Positions 1 through 12,521 of a DNA stretch of 64,000 nucleotides are shown one piece after another (positions within the stretch are counted from its first letter, which is position 1; every line of letters begins with the position of its first letter). This DNA comes from Baylisascaris procyonis. Its lineage: Eukaryota; Nematoda; Chromadorea; Rhabditida; Ascarididae. The position numbers and the translations under genes were made by a program. The notes under the pieces are model-generated. The model saw only the letters and a program-made list of their open reading frames with translations. It had not been told where the DNA came from and did no database searches. Where the stretch lies: contig JAZARR010000146.1 of the NCBI GenBank assembly GCA_037389465.1, positions 8,207,501 to 8,271,500 of the forward strand, read 5' to 3'.

Positions 1-3000
1 GGATCTTAGCTGAAGCAATTCCGAAAAGATTTGAAATCCGTGAAATCTGATTGCTTATAAAATTGCACAAAGTATTTTTGCGTTATTATCGCATTATATG
101 ACTGTTATAAAAAAAAAAAAAGAGAAAAAAAATTAGGCAACAATTTAGTGGAGAACGCGAACGCTGAAAGATAAACTGCATTGCTCAAACAAATGAAAAA
201 AAAAAAGTCAGCTCGAGATTCAGTGATAAAATTCTGATATTGAAAAAAAAAAGAAATGTAGCCAACACGAAAATAACTTCAAAAAACGTATAACAGAGGT
301 GCCGAACTTCACAAGGAAATAAATAATCGCACCGAATCGGTATAACTAAGCTGAGACTGTGGAATGCAAGAACTTGCAGATGGGAAAAACGGGAAGTAAA
401 GTTGAATGAGGATGGTTTTGATGAAGGGCTCAGTTGGCGGCACCAGTTGTGCTCACTTCCCTTCCCATACAGCATTCGGTGCCTCGAGCATAGCTTCCGC
501 TCTAAGCAGCAACAACGGTTACAGCCTACTCACGTCGAGGGCCACCCAATCACAGACCTCTTAACGAACATTTGCTCAGCATACACAGCTGTGTGCATTG
601 CTCGAGGGCATAGCTATACTGCACACATGTAATATTGCCTACCTATAGCTGAAATAATATGCCGCCCACAACCATTATAATCAATTCAAATGATTATTGC
701 GTGTTTATGCAACGCTCAATTTGGGCTGAAATTTTTTGACTGTCGCCCTTTTTTATAGATTTCCTATTCTTATAAGATATATTCAATGGAATTAACGCAA
801 TGAGAATTGAAGTCGGCAAATTTATGTTTTTTTTGCATACGAATTTAGCCATTAGTAATTTGTCGATTTTAATTTCTTTTTTCAAGAAATTCCAATTTCT
901 TCTGAAATTTTAGGACGAATTGATTCATAGTCTTTTTTAATGACAGATAATGATCGATGAGGTAGAAGTAACGTTTTTCAGGATTCCTCAATTGAAGTGA
1001 AAATCTCAATTTTTTAGTAATTTTTTTTGGTGAATATTTCTTTCTTAGTTGAATGAATGAAAAATGAGAAAGCTTTTTTCTAAGTGTGGAAAAGATATAT
1101 TGCAAGAAAATTCGATAAAACTTCTAAAAACTTAAATTTAATGAGGGAAATGCATCAACCTATCAAATGCGCTCTATGCTTAGCCACCGTATACGATTGG
1201 TTCTTTATTGTGAACACAACAATGATTATCGTGAACTTTATCACTTGTTCAATAGCATTTTTACACATTCGTTGAAATTTTAAATCTAACAGAAATTCTC
1301 GCAAAAACTTTTCTTTTTTTTTTTAATGGGAATCCTCTAACCATTACCACTTGATGAGAAGTTTCAAATGGCTCTTCCTAGCATAATCATTACCAGCTCT
1401 TAAATTAGATGAGCGAGTACATATGCATGCTCAACAGTGCCTATAAAAATCAACAGTCAATACGACAATCGAATAGTGTAGGTATTCTTTGAGTCGAGAG
1501 ATCGACCTTTAACGCATGAAAATGAAATCAACACAAAGTCTCGCCGGTAGTAAAAGATTGAATTCGGGCAGCAAATGATCACAGAAGATGTGAGGAAAGG
1601 ATTTGCTTGAGCAATGCGACGTGAAGGGAGTATAGGAAAAAAGAATGCAATGGAGGGGAGGTGGGGGAGGGGGGAATTATATGTTGCAAATAATACAGTG
1701 AAATGAAATTCTGATGTTCTTATTGTTAGATTTCCATTGATGAAGCAAAGAAAAACTAATAGAATGGACAAACAGTTGGATTAGCGGTAGATGGAAAGTA
1801 AAATCGAACAATAGATTTTGAAAGTGACAGAGAATAGTGGATCACGCGAGATATGCTCAATGAGATGGATGGCCATAATTGCATAAATTTTCGATGTGGA
1901 ATTACCGGTGATTAATGAAGATGGTCGAAATTGATGCAGAATAAACCGAAAATGCCAAAAAAGACTTGAATACAAAATCAGCCAAACTAGCTCAGTAATG
2001 TGAAAATTAAGCTTTGCTAGTATTGATATCAGAAGGTGGAGAAACGATGTCCATCAGAGTCAACGTGTCTAAAATGATTTAAGACTGACACTAATAAGGA
2101 AACTTCAACAATGAATATACAATTCGGTAAAAATTCTCACCATAAACTTAGTTTCTTCTAGTATTTATGCTCAAAAATATGCGCCGTAGGAAATCAAGGT
2201 TTTTAAGATGCAACTTCTAAAGAACTATCAATCACAGCTAAGACAAGATCTAACTGCCAGAACAAAAAATTGAGTAAAACTTTGAACTTTACAGTCAGAA
2301 ACAATCAGTGAAACAATTTGCCAAAGAAGAGGCGATTTTGATCGTTGGCCACTAGAACGCTAGACCTTGGTACCAACGGAAACCATTTTGGCGTGAACAT
2401 AAAGTGATGGATTTTCACGCAGCATATTGAGACCACAGAAAATGAGGATTTCGTTGCGAATTGCTTATCATCACTAAGAAGTCAAGAAACTTTCAGATGA
2501 AAGGCGAATTCAACTGAAGAATTCTTCAGTCATGAAGGTAACTCTCGTAGTTACCCAAGGAGGAAATTAAAAGTTAAGAAATATTCCATATTGGCAGTGA
2601 TGGAGATAAAGGTTTGCGTATACAACCGAATGGGAAGAACGTACCCAGAGCATGCATTAGTTGTTTAATAACGCAATAGGAACAACGTTGTCAACATGAA
2701 CAACCACTGAATGTCTAGTATAGTCCTCTACAGTCACATATATGCCGCATTTCAGAACAACAAAAATGAGCTATTCAAAAAAAAAAACTGCATACGAATA
2801 CTTCATTAGCATTAACTGTAGCATAGATGAGATGATGAGTTAGGTGTGAGATGCATTTATTCTTTCAAAAAAAAAAAAAAAAACTCTTACAATTTATACT
2901 GAGAAAAGAATGTAATTTCTCCAATAAATCTATAGAAATTGCTTAAGACAAAGTGTTCCATGATTTTTCAAGAGCATATTGAAGTGCAGAAATTTTAAAA

Positions 3001-5783
3001 ACAAATTTAAGAACCTTTAGATTAAACTACAGAAATTTCATGAAAAAATTGACTCACTTAAAGTTGAAAAATAAAGTTCGAAGATATTGCTTCACGTGAG
3101 GGATTTGTGAATTTAGCATTAGCAAAGTGAGTTCAAATACTAACAAAGAAAAAACAATAAAATCTTGCGAAGTGCTGCATAAAACTGTCAAATGATGAAG
3201 AATTTCATCTTTCACGAAATTTTACAAACTGACTGAGTGAAAACTTCAGTTCCCACGAGCTTTTTCGTGTTGCAAAAGTTCTTCAGCCAACTGACGTGAA
3301 ATTGTCTCTCTTCAGTAATCTCCTCATAACTCATTAAATTTCAGCACAACCACTTCTAGTACCATCGATTATTTAAAAATAAATAAACAAATAAATAAAT
3401 AAATTCGCAACCCGTAATGCTTAAATATATGAAAATATTAGCAGAAAATGCAGCCTGAAATAACAATATGGATGTTCCATCCCAAACTAAACATATTTTC
3501 ATAAATTAGAATAACCTAATTCAATATGAACATTGCACTATATTAATTTATAAAAACTAGAATTATGGATGAACACCTTATAAAATGACTCGAATCTGCA
3601 AAAAATCTTTTTCGCTGTGCTCGAAATATTTGCTAAAGACTTTTTGAAATACGATAAGAATTCTTCTTTAGTATGAAGAATCAACAATTTGCTTTCGATG
3701 TGAAATTCAATGCGAAAACAAGTATTATCAATCGCATTCAAACAAGTGAAAATGAGTGCTAGAGATGGTGAAACGACATGCACGTTGGCAATTTGGCCTA
3801 TTTGATCAATTAAATGTTTAAATAAATTATAGAAACAATGAAAAAAATATTACATAATGCATTATTTTAAGTGATGGATAAATCAAATAAATCATCAATC
3901 AAACAGTATTTTTTATGCAAGACTTGATCGTCAGTTGAATAGATTCGACAAGCAAATTGTTATCACTCATTTATTTGCCAATTGTTCGTATAGAAGATGT
4001 TCAGTTGAAGTTAAATTCAGTACTCCGAGATAGTCCTCTCTCGTAAACAACAAATGCACTAAAGTTTATAGTTGTAGCATTTGAGATTTATTCATTATTA
4101 AGCAAACAGAGAGAGAAGACCAGTCCGCATTGATGTAACAACGATATAGTTAAATAAATTCAGGCTTGATTTTGATAAACCTTCGAGAGCATTCAATTAT
4201 AGCCTAGAACGAAAAAAAAAACCTATTTGACAAATTACAGCCTACTCTTCGAACTTCTTTTATATCCGATGTTTGCAATATACAACTTGCCTTTATTGCA
4301 ACAACTGCAAAAAAATATTTCAATTCCACCTTGATGACATCATTTCTATGCACAATCGTTAACTCATACATTTGCTTGCTCACTAAACTGCTATGAATAT
4401 GTCGAATAAAGAAAATTTGTATTAATTGCAAAACTTTCATTTCATAGCCTCTCTATTATATAAATTGAGCAATTTCAAAAAGGTTTCGTGCAAAAAAAAA
4501 TTCCCCATCATTTAATTAAAAATAGCAAAGCTCCTATCCCAATATGGGAAAACAAACGAAAATGGAGCTACAAACCCAATGCCGCACATTGATTGTCCCT
4601 GCCTATAAGACTGGTCAGTTACATTTATAACATCCCTCTTGATACGCAATGCAAATGAATGGGTGTATTTGATAACTCGCAAGAACCGATGATCTACTAC
4701 CAGATGCGCTTGATCTGTTCCCGTGAGCATGATCTCCGCTGATTTACTGATCCACATTGTCGCACCCCCTCACCCCAATCCCCCCACCCCCCTTCTTCCC
4801 CAATTTGAAACTTGCACTTGCCAATAAAAGAAGAGGAGTTCTGAGTCCAATAGAGCGTAGCTCAAATTCAAAAATAATGATTTGCAAGTGAGTTGAAGGG
4901 AATACGAATTTTACACGCAATATTGTGAAGTAAATTCTGCTGATTCCAAGTGACAATGATCCCACTGTTGTTCAAATTCGAGGGTAGGTTGTTTTGCTCA
5001 TATCAACCAATGACGGTGGCGAGGGTAGATATGGGGAAGAAGATTGTCTTAGCTTTCATAACGCGAAAACAAAGAAATTGTATGATGCGTTCCTCTACGT
5101 TCCACTTATAAATGCTCGCTCATATCAACGTGTATGTAAGATAGATTTTTGAACAATTCACATAGCCAATGACGCAAATCTTTAGTGCGCAATAAATAAA
5201 ATTACACATTGAGGACGTTTCGTGAACGAGATACAAACGACGGAAGTGAAGTTGCGGCAAATTTTGAGTTGCGTTGTTTTTTCATCGACCGCCTCGCGAG
5301 CAACTGTTTTTCATTGTGGCTATTCGGGCACTATCGAGATCGGGCTTATGCTATAGTTGAATCTCGACACACTTGCCCGCTAGCGATTTTTGCAAATGCT
5401 AGCGCTTATTTCACCTATAATCTCTGCATTTCTTTTTTCGGTATTTTGATTTGTAGCCGACGAAATTCAATGCTCTATACCTTCATCCATATATTATACT
5501 TTCTGTAATGATATCCACCCTTTAATGTCTGTCGTCCATTATCGAATGTGCTCTCACAACGGTAAGACGGCCCTAAAGACAATTGATTCATTGTTAGATG
5601 ATACACGAATAGTAAACTGATAGAGAGTTAAGGCAACCGATTGAAGCGTCATCTTAATCTCTCTCGATCGTTTCCCAGCCTCCTTCAACTTTTAAAGATC
5701 GATACGGTGAACATGCCTTCCCATTGCATCGGTGGGCTTCTAAGGGGCAGTTTTCTTTGTAGTGACAGTCATTTGTTACTTCT
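1..5783. other. No convincing gene; AT-rich intergenic or intronic DNA
   Basis: I read both strands and found no chain of phase-compatible exons. The open frames are short, AT-driven and have no recognisable motif. Two patches have higher GC: about 400-620 and about 5200-5400. Each contains a short plus-strand open frame that I could not join to anything. A minus-strand frame with a true ATG (4512-4757, 81 codons) is the best single candidate here but has no family resemblance. Purine- or pyrimidine-rich tracts occur at 1651-1676 (G-rich on plus) and 4764-4800 (C-rich on plus). Long introns of a gene to the left of the window could occupy part of this. Confidence 0.5.
3376..3403. repeat. Short AAAT/AAAC microsatellite
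   Basis: A run of imperfect AAAT units with one AAAC interruption. Similar TTTA runs occur at 22291-22313 and 58095-58117, so the tetramer class recurs in this genome. Confidence 0.8.
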
Positions 5784-6686
5784 TCAGTCAACATTTCGTC
5801 GCCATAACTGCATATTGTCTAGCCCACCGATATCCTCCAAGCCTAATTGACGTGGATGCCTACATAGCGCCTGACCACATGCATAGCCGTTCACTTGATG
5901 CTCGAGCGACTCGCCGTACGCATAGAATACCGTTTTTGATAGCTCGCTAGGGTCACATTGAGTGCGGCCTTTTGTTGAGATCCATTTTTCTCTGTCGTAT
6001 AGCAAAGATCGCAAAATACTATAAGTGATAAGCTTTAGGCGCACTTTCCTCGCCTTTGCAATTGTTACTCATCATGTCGAAACCCTGAAAGCATTTAATC
6101 TTAAATCACTCTCGAGCAAATGAACTCTCAAGAAACCACGTGATACCTTCCCCTAAATTATTTCACTAAAAGTAATTCATCAAGTTTTCTATGCTTATCT
6201 CTCTCCTGCAGACTACTTCACCTATTAGAGCATCTCCTTGATGAGCTCATTATTAGTACGGTTGTTGACCTGAAGCCGTTGCAAAGCTATTTCGCTGGCA
6301 AGCTGACAGCGTACCATCCCTCGATGCTATCCTCAGATCAGCGCCCTCCCTTATTTTCATGATCTCATTGATATCCAGAGGTGGATACTCATATCCGACC
6401 GGTTTATTGCACCGCCGTACGTCAGCCGAAAATGTTCGTGCTAACGTAGCATCTAGCTGTTTCTTTACTTTGGTGATTAAACAGTGCCAAACTACATTTG
6501 AGAAAGGCGATATTAATGGCAGTGGAATGCCAAATGATGAAATCTTACACTTCATTGCGAAATGCAACGATGAATGTGGGCGAATTTTCCGCTCAAAACA
6601 TGCTGTGTGGGGTCACATTATAGTGTATAGATATGTTTGTGCTATGCAGAGTTTGCTAGTTTTATTACCTCGAAGGAATGCATCAT
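5784..6686 (-). CDS. Tentative small spliced gene, unknown protein (about 194 aa)
   Basis: Unrecognised. On the minus strand two relatively GC-rich open frames are phase-compatible: exon 6591-6260 (acceptor ends TTTTGAG, donor GTACTA, phase 2) and exon 6018-5784 (acceptor TATAG, stop TGA at 5786-5784). A possible first exon, 6686-6669, encodes MMHSFE and ends at a GTAATA donor in phase 0. The products look protein-like, for example VGYEYPPLDINEIMKI in the middle exon and the C-terminus GLEDIGGLDNMQLWRRNVD. If the 6260 donor is not used, the middle exon ends instead at a stop at 6253-6255. The plus strand of 6359-6700 is also open, so the strand could be wrong. The gene would be divergent from the one starting at 7537. 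No domain, signal peptide or membrane segment was identified. Confidence 0.3.
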
Positions 6687-7536
6687 GCGAAGAGATATGA
6701 GGACAACATCAATAAATTGCTTGTCTCAATTCAAAGCTTGTCAAAAATTTGTCAATTGCCGTTTGCAACGATAAGCAATTTGTTCATTCATTGCTTATTT
6801 TTCAGCTGCTATAGCCTTTAGCGAAACCTATAATAAATCTATAAAAGCCCTATATGTACAATAATCTAACTTCTAAATGCCTATTGTAATTAGTCAGATG
6901 GAGTCTCTCCAGCTATAGCTATTTATATCCTCAGCATTTATTAGAGAATGCAATCTGGCGATGTTCATATAAGCTGTATGAGATAGATACAGAATCGATA
7001 TAGAATTTTGCAAAGACTCCCTATTTCAGCTCATCATTTCAGGCGATGAGTTGCTGACGTTGAAAAGTTAGCAATAAAAAAACAACACAAATGCAAAATA
7101 AACAATAATCTCTATAGATATTCGAAGTGTTCGACTATTGCAATGTTTGATCTCGATAATTGGAATTGATCTCAATTAAAAGAGACATATAAATTTGGCA
7201 GTGTTTTTTTTTCTTTTTTCACACTTCAGCTTATAAAATTGAACAAATTTTCCGCAAAGTAAATTATGATTGAAAAGCTGATATTTGTTGTAAGCATTTT
7301 TTTTTTTAATTTTAAATGAATTATTGACGCAACATTCTTTGCAAGTTGATAGGCTACAGCAGACAGCTTTGTCTAGCTCACATTGTGAGTGCCGTTAATA
7401 GACTCTCGTTTCATTGCAATGCGTAATTGAATATACTCTTCTTTCATATGCGTCCAATTTAAAGTGGTTTCATCTCTTATAGCGATTATCTTCTAAAATT
7501 AGAATTTATTATAGTGCGAACGAAAACGAGTTCGAA

Positions 7537-10500
7537 ATGAGTTCTGAGCCAGAGAGAGCAATGGAAACTCTCCTCTCACATATTTACACTGCAATCGCTG
7601 AGCATAGACACTCCTATCTAATTGGCCTTATATACGATCGTATCATACGCCTATCTGGAAGATCCACCTTGAATAGGTTAGTTGCTTTCTTATTGAAATT
7701 TTTCTCCCACAAGTGTCATATCTTATGGAACGTATTGTTAGTAGCATTCACCCACTCACTACTAGTATAACATAGCAAAGCTAGCATCAAATAATTTCAC
7801 TAATGAGTACTATCAATGCGCATGATTCATTGTTCTCGAGTTGCATTCTATATAAATTTATTTATTTAGGTTTTGTATGCTTAAGGAATGCCGCATACAT
7901 AAACCTATCGGCTATAGGCTTTTATTCCCATCGAGACAACATTATACAAAAATAACGCACCACAAAAAGATCCACAACACCCGTCTTCTTTAAAGATAGG
8001 ATCGTTTCTTTTGGTGTAATCGTAACATGTATAAGCTGTATAGCATGCTGGAGACATGTTGCTGCTCGAATATAGAACTTTTCCTGCCGGATCCAGTAGA
8101 ATATTTGCTACACGCTCATCCGGTGGAAACTTACCCTCCTATATAGTACCGTCATATTCATAATTATTTATCGTATATGCTGAGAGCAGCGGTCTTAAAT
8201 TTAATTTAAATTTTTTAAAAAATTTACATTTTTGATGATGTCGAAAAGATTGTTCCTCACAGGTGAACCATCTGAGTCGAATAAGACTCTGCTCACTTTA
8301 GAAACAATCTTTGCAACTGCAACTGTGCTCTTTTTTTTTAGGCTTCAGACAGAAGCGCTTCTTTCACTGCTCCATTTACCCTATAAGGATATACCAGATG
8401 CGGTAAGCTGTGCCGACTTATGCGAGACGGTGGAAAAAAATTTCTACGTCAAATGTGGTATCACAGCAGGTGAGTATATTAATTTAATTTACTTATTTTC
8501 TCTCGTTTATTTTCTAAGAAACTTTCTCTCCTCTTTATAATCAGAGCCAAAAGTTAAATTTCGGGCAAATTCGATCGACATTTGCCCATTAAAAACGGTG
8601 CGATTAGGTTACCAACCTATCCAAGCATCAAATTTAAAAAGTATGTACACTGTGTTTGTGATTGAGATCACTCTGTGTTTTTATTCTACTGCTCTTTTTG
8701 CCGCCAGGTGTAGGCAGTACTTAGACCGAGAAACGAATTTCGGCACTCTGAACACAATAACACCCGCAACTTTTCTAGTGGAAGCATCCAATTTTCTACA
8801 CATTTCGGTTTATATAGACGATATTAAGTATTGTTAACTTTACTCTGAGGCATTATAACATTTTATGCTTGAAAAACAATAAAATGGAAAATTTATTTTG
8901 AGATAAAGCGCTCGATCGTTGTCTGAAATCATCACAAAAACGTGCTGAAGACGATGAGGCAAATATTGATGAACTCAAAATTCTCGGTACTCTTGATTCT
9001 CTACGAAGAAGTGCAAAATGTTGTGTCGCATCACTTAAGCTTATCCGCGAAGAAAATTTGGTAAATAATGTGAATTTTTATTTTATTCATCACAAAAAAT
9101 TGCTTATACGAAATTGAAACCTTGCAAAATGCACAATGTCAAGGTAGACAATTGAGGTATAATCTAATTGGCGTATGTTTATACTGTTCTTACAACTTTC
9201 ACTATGAATTGCCATAACGGTTACTGTCTTCCAATATTGCAACGCCTCAGCTGTGTACAAGCTATTCTGCTTCTTTTTTGGAACGATATTATCGGCGAGA
9301 GGCTTACATTGAGGGCTTATAATCGCATTTTATGCTTTAGTGGATGAAGATTTTTGGAATTCACATAAATTAGTAAACACCACATATTTGCTGCACCTTA
9401 TTATACTATTCATTCCTAGCGCATTGCTGTTCACTTATCTGACATAATTTCCGATCATATTCATATTGTTGATTTTCACAAAACATTGTTAAGAGACCTT
9501 GAAGACTCACTGATCATACTCATTGAGAAACGAAGTGTAAAGGGTAGATTAGTAAAGTGAGACAAATAATTCACAAAAAGACCTCGAAATATTGCATTTT
9601 CAGAGGCTTTCATGCAGGTGACCTAGTAGACTTCTAGTATCCGACATTGCAATATATTTGCAGTCCCAAAATTTCGTGCCCTTTTTTCCTGGTAACATTT
9701 GTGATCCTTAGAATGTCTTTAGATGAGTTTGCACTTCAGATCCGCACGGTATTACGACAGGACCGAGCATTAAGGAAACTCAGAAATAAACTGAGTGAAA
9801 CTGAGCGAAAGTTGGATCTACTCGCCGCAGAATATTTTGCACAAAGGTGAATTCTTTTCGCATTAATCAACTATTTGGTTTGAATAGCATATTTTTTAGC
9901 ACAGACTTTAGCTATTATATTCCAGTGCCCATCATGCTTGTAGTGTCTTTTTTGTCTTTTTATTGCGACAGTAAAATCGAAGGAAGTAATATCAGCACTA
10001 AAGAGGGAAAGGAAAATAGCTGTAATTGTGTGAATCTTGAGAAATATTCTAATTCAAATTATTGGCATCGGTCATAGCAATCCCATTATCATTCTCAATT
10101 TTCCACTCTTTTTTTTTCTAATTTTCCAAATTCTCAAACAACGTATGAAAGTAGCTGTATGAAAATTCCAAAAAAAAAAAATCTTGGAGCCATCTCTGCT
10201 GTACAAGATTTCAATTGTGAAACATCATGAAGATGTGTGAAACGTTGATTACGATTGTATTTATAAGTTTTTTTATTATTCTCGCAATAGTGCGTTGAGT
10301 TAATCTATCAATAATAGGCATCAGTTTGCGGCATTGGTTTATGCAGAACGACATGATAATCTTAATATTCATTCGGCTACAGGGCATCTCTACCCAATGA
10401 AAACTCCGAGTGTGACTCCGGCTGTAATACCGAGCGCAGCGCATCTCCTAACAGTTCGACGTCAAGAGGAGCCATTAATAGGTTTGTCGTTTTCCCTTTT

Positions 10501-11803
10501 CTTTATCATCAGTGGTCACTTCGTCGTATTCGAAGACATGACCGCAAAGCATCATGACCTATACATATCATCACGAGGTGCATGCAACCGAAGATAGTAG
10601 TGCTTCTCTTGTGACGAATTTATCGATGCAAATATTACTTGCACGGATCACTTGCAAATCAGGGTGCTTGCATGATTCTAATACGCACTTCAAAACTAGG
10701 AATTGCAGCTCGGGACAGCACCATCTTTTCGGCACAATCGCTGTGCACACCGTTATTTCAATGAGTAAGAAGTATAGTATCACTTGTGTGTGTTGTGCTT
10801 TGATCCCATTATCCTTTCGTAGTAAAAATGGTTGAGTGCGAGAAAACGAGCGGTAATAAGCACTTTTTTCTGCATACGGATTGCGTTCGCGACAGACATC
10901 AGCAGTGGAGTGGGAGAGGGGGGGGGGAGATGGTGAAGTTAGCATTGAAATTCCGATCAGTCTGTTTTTGTTTAAAGTGATTCTACCACTATCTATGTAT
11001 TATTCCGAATAAAAATAAGTTTAACAAGTCTGCTCAAGGAAAAGCACTCAAATCCTTCATCTCCCTCCCTTTCCTATCTTTTTAACTGGATGCATCAATA
11101 GGTTCCGAGTAGACTTCATTGTTTCAGGAAAAAAGCGGCCTATGCGACGCATGAGGAATGTGCATGTGGAGAAGGAGAAACAAGATTTGCTCCTGCTGAT
11201 GGTGCTTGCATTGAAAAGCGTAAAATCGAAGAGCCAAATCGTACGGCACCACATTCGATGAGCATCATGTGGGTGTGTAGCCCATCAACGTCGGTCGTGC
11301 TGCGTGATAGCGATAAGTGCGGAATGCCAGTAGATGATGAATCGGCGGAAGGTGCAACTAGTGGCCCGTTATCCTCGCTAGCTGACAAACGCACGATTGA
11401 CTTCGTATGTTGTAGTGTAACTCTTCAGAAAAGCAATCTGCCGAACAACACTCAACGCTGTGAACGACATACTGCCAGTAGTAAGCTCACTTTTGACGCA
11501 TTTCAGCCTAAATACAAACAGCGCCCAGTTGCTAAACCGCTATGCCGCAGGGAATGTGTGACGATCGACGTTGAAGTGTGTCGGAGGGGAAGTAAGAGAG
11601 CAGTTTGCTGGACTGCTAAGCAAAAACTGTCAACGACGCTTTACGCACAAACGCCTGTCTCCCATCGCAGGAGGGTGCATCTTCAACGTCTTCAGCTATG
11701 CACTGATGTGCTATTCGACGATCACGTCCATCTAGAGTATAAACGACTGAAGACGAAAAGAATTGTTGAATATAAAATGCCCCTTTTACGGGAAGTAAAT
11801 TAA
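7537..11803 (+). CDS. Unrecognised multi-exon protein, helical N-terminal part, possible coiled coil
   Basis: I do not recognise the family. Exons with compatible phases are 7537-7676 (ATG, MSSEPERAMETLLSHIY), 8342-8469, 8545-8640, 8909-9060, a possible 14-base microexon 9604-9617, 9712-9846, 10318-10481, and a last exon from 11128. Exons 8909-9060 and 9712-9846 are rich in K, R, E and L, for example LRNKLSETERKLDLLAAEYF, and could form a coiled coil. No signal peptide or membrane segment is apparent. The 3' end is unresolved. Joining 10481 directly to 11128 gives a basic tail with a stop at 11259-11261. The other frame of the last exon stays open to TAA at 11801-11803 with coding-like composition (MPVDDESAEGATSGPLSSL), but it needs one more small exon to correct the phase. 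An alternative to the microexon is one exon 9638-9846 in phase 0. A minus-strand gene (7905-9215) uses this gene's introns. Confidence 0.5.
7905..9215 (-). CDS. Tentative small Cys-containing protein, interleaved with the plus-strand gene
   Basis: The best exon is 8138-7905: acceptor TATATAG, phase 0, 77 sense codons, stop TAG at 7907-7905. It contains the Cys cluster ACYTAYTC, then about 11 residues, then GCCGSFCG. A second exon, 8322-8228, ends at a GTAAAT donor in phase 0 and encodes KVSRVLFDSDGSP; it resembles the start of the last exon (VANILLDPAGKVLY). A possible first exon, 9215-9194 (ATG, MAIHSES), ends at GTAAGA in phase 1, which fits. The three parts add up to 116 aa. The upstream acceptors lack a pyrimidine tract, so only the last exon is reasonably secure. 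No signal peptide was found. The CCGxxC core resembles the CX-like protein at 37909-42809, but the spacing differs and homology is not shown. Confidence 0.4.
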
Positions 11804-12521
11804 TTCGATTTTGAAGTGTCTTATCGCCTAATCAACCATCCTTATATAAGTGTTGCAATACCGCATGCTATATCTGCATTTCTTTAGATGTATTCTGAAC
11901 TCAAGGTGGAAACTTCGTAAGTACAAACGGGTGGAAACTATGTAGAAACAAACGGAAGAGGCAAAATTACGGGATTTCACATTATGAAAGTTCGATGAAT
12001 AATGATACGAATAGAATTACTAAAAAAGGACCGTGAAAAAACTGCTAAGATCGGAAAAGGCAAGGCGGAAAGAGACGGACAGATGACGTCATAATTCGCG
12101 AGCCTATCGAAATAAGAATTAGCTGCTGAAGTGCTCCACACATCGTAACATAGATTTACTTTAAAAAGTATTTAAATGCATATACAAATTACATCGCAAA
12201 ACACTGACCGACGTTGCTTAAATCATCTCCCCCGTAAAACTGTTACTTCTAAAAAAACGTCATTTTTCGCATCTCAAATTATGTGAACGATCAAAGCATT
12301 GCTTCGATGCCAACGCTACTGAGGGATCACTTCTATTGTATTCATCGTGTGGCAGCCGTATTGATATGCCTTCAGCAAGAATGCACTAACCGCAAAGCCA
12401 TCAAACAGCATCATAGAAATTTTCACTTCTTGAGCCGTGAAAAAGACAAATTACGAATTCTGATAAGAAGAGATTCAATTGCTATGGATTTTCAAATTCT
12501 CCCCATATCGTCGGGGAACAT
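11804..12521. other. Intergenic, nothing recognised
   Basis: AT-rich sequence between the end of the plus-strand gene and the 3' end of the minus-strand MRPS18C gene, so the two converge here. No exon, tRNA-like or repeat structure was seen. Confidence 0.5.

Noticed and set aside
10571..10945. 124-codon minus-strand frame
   Set aside because: Overlaps the plus-strand gene region, begins in a CCCC/pyrimidine tract (PSPPPLSH) and shows no family likeness or splice support.
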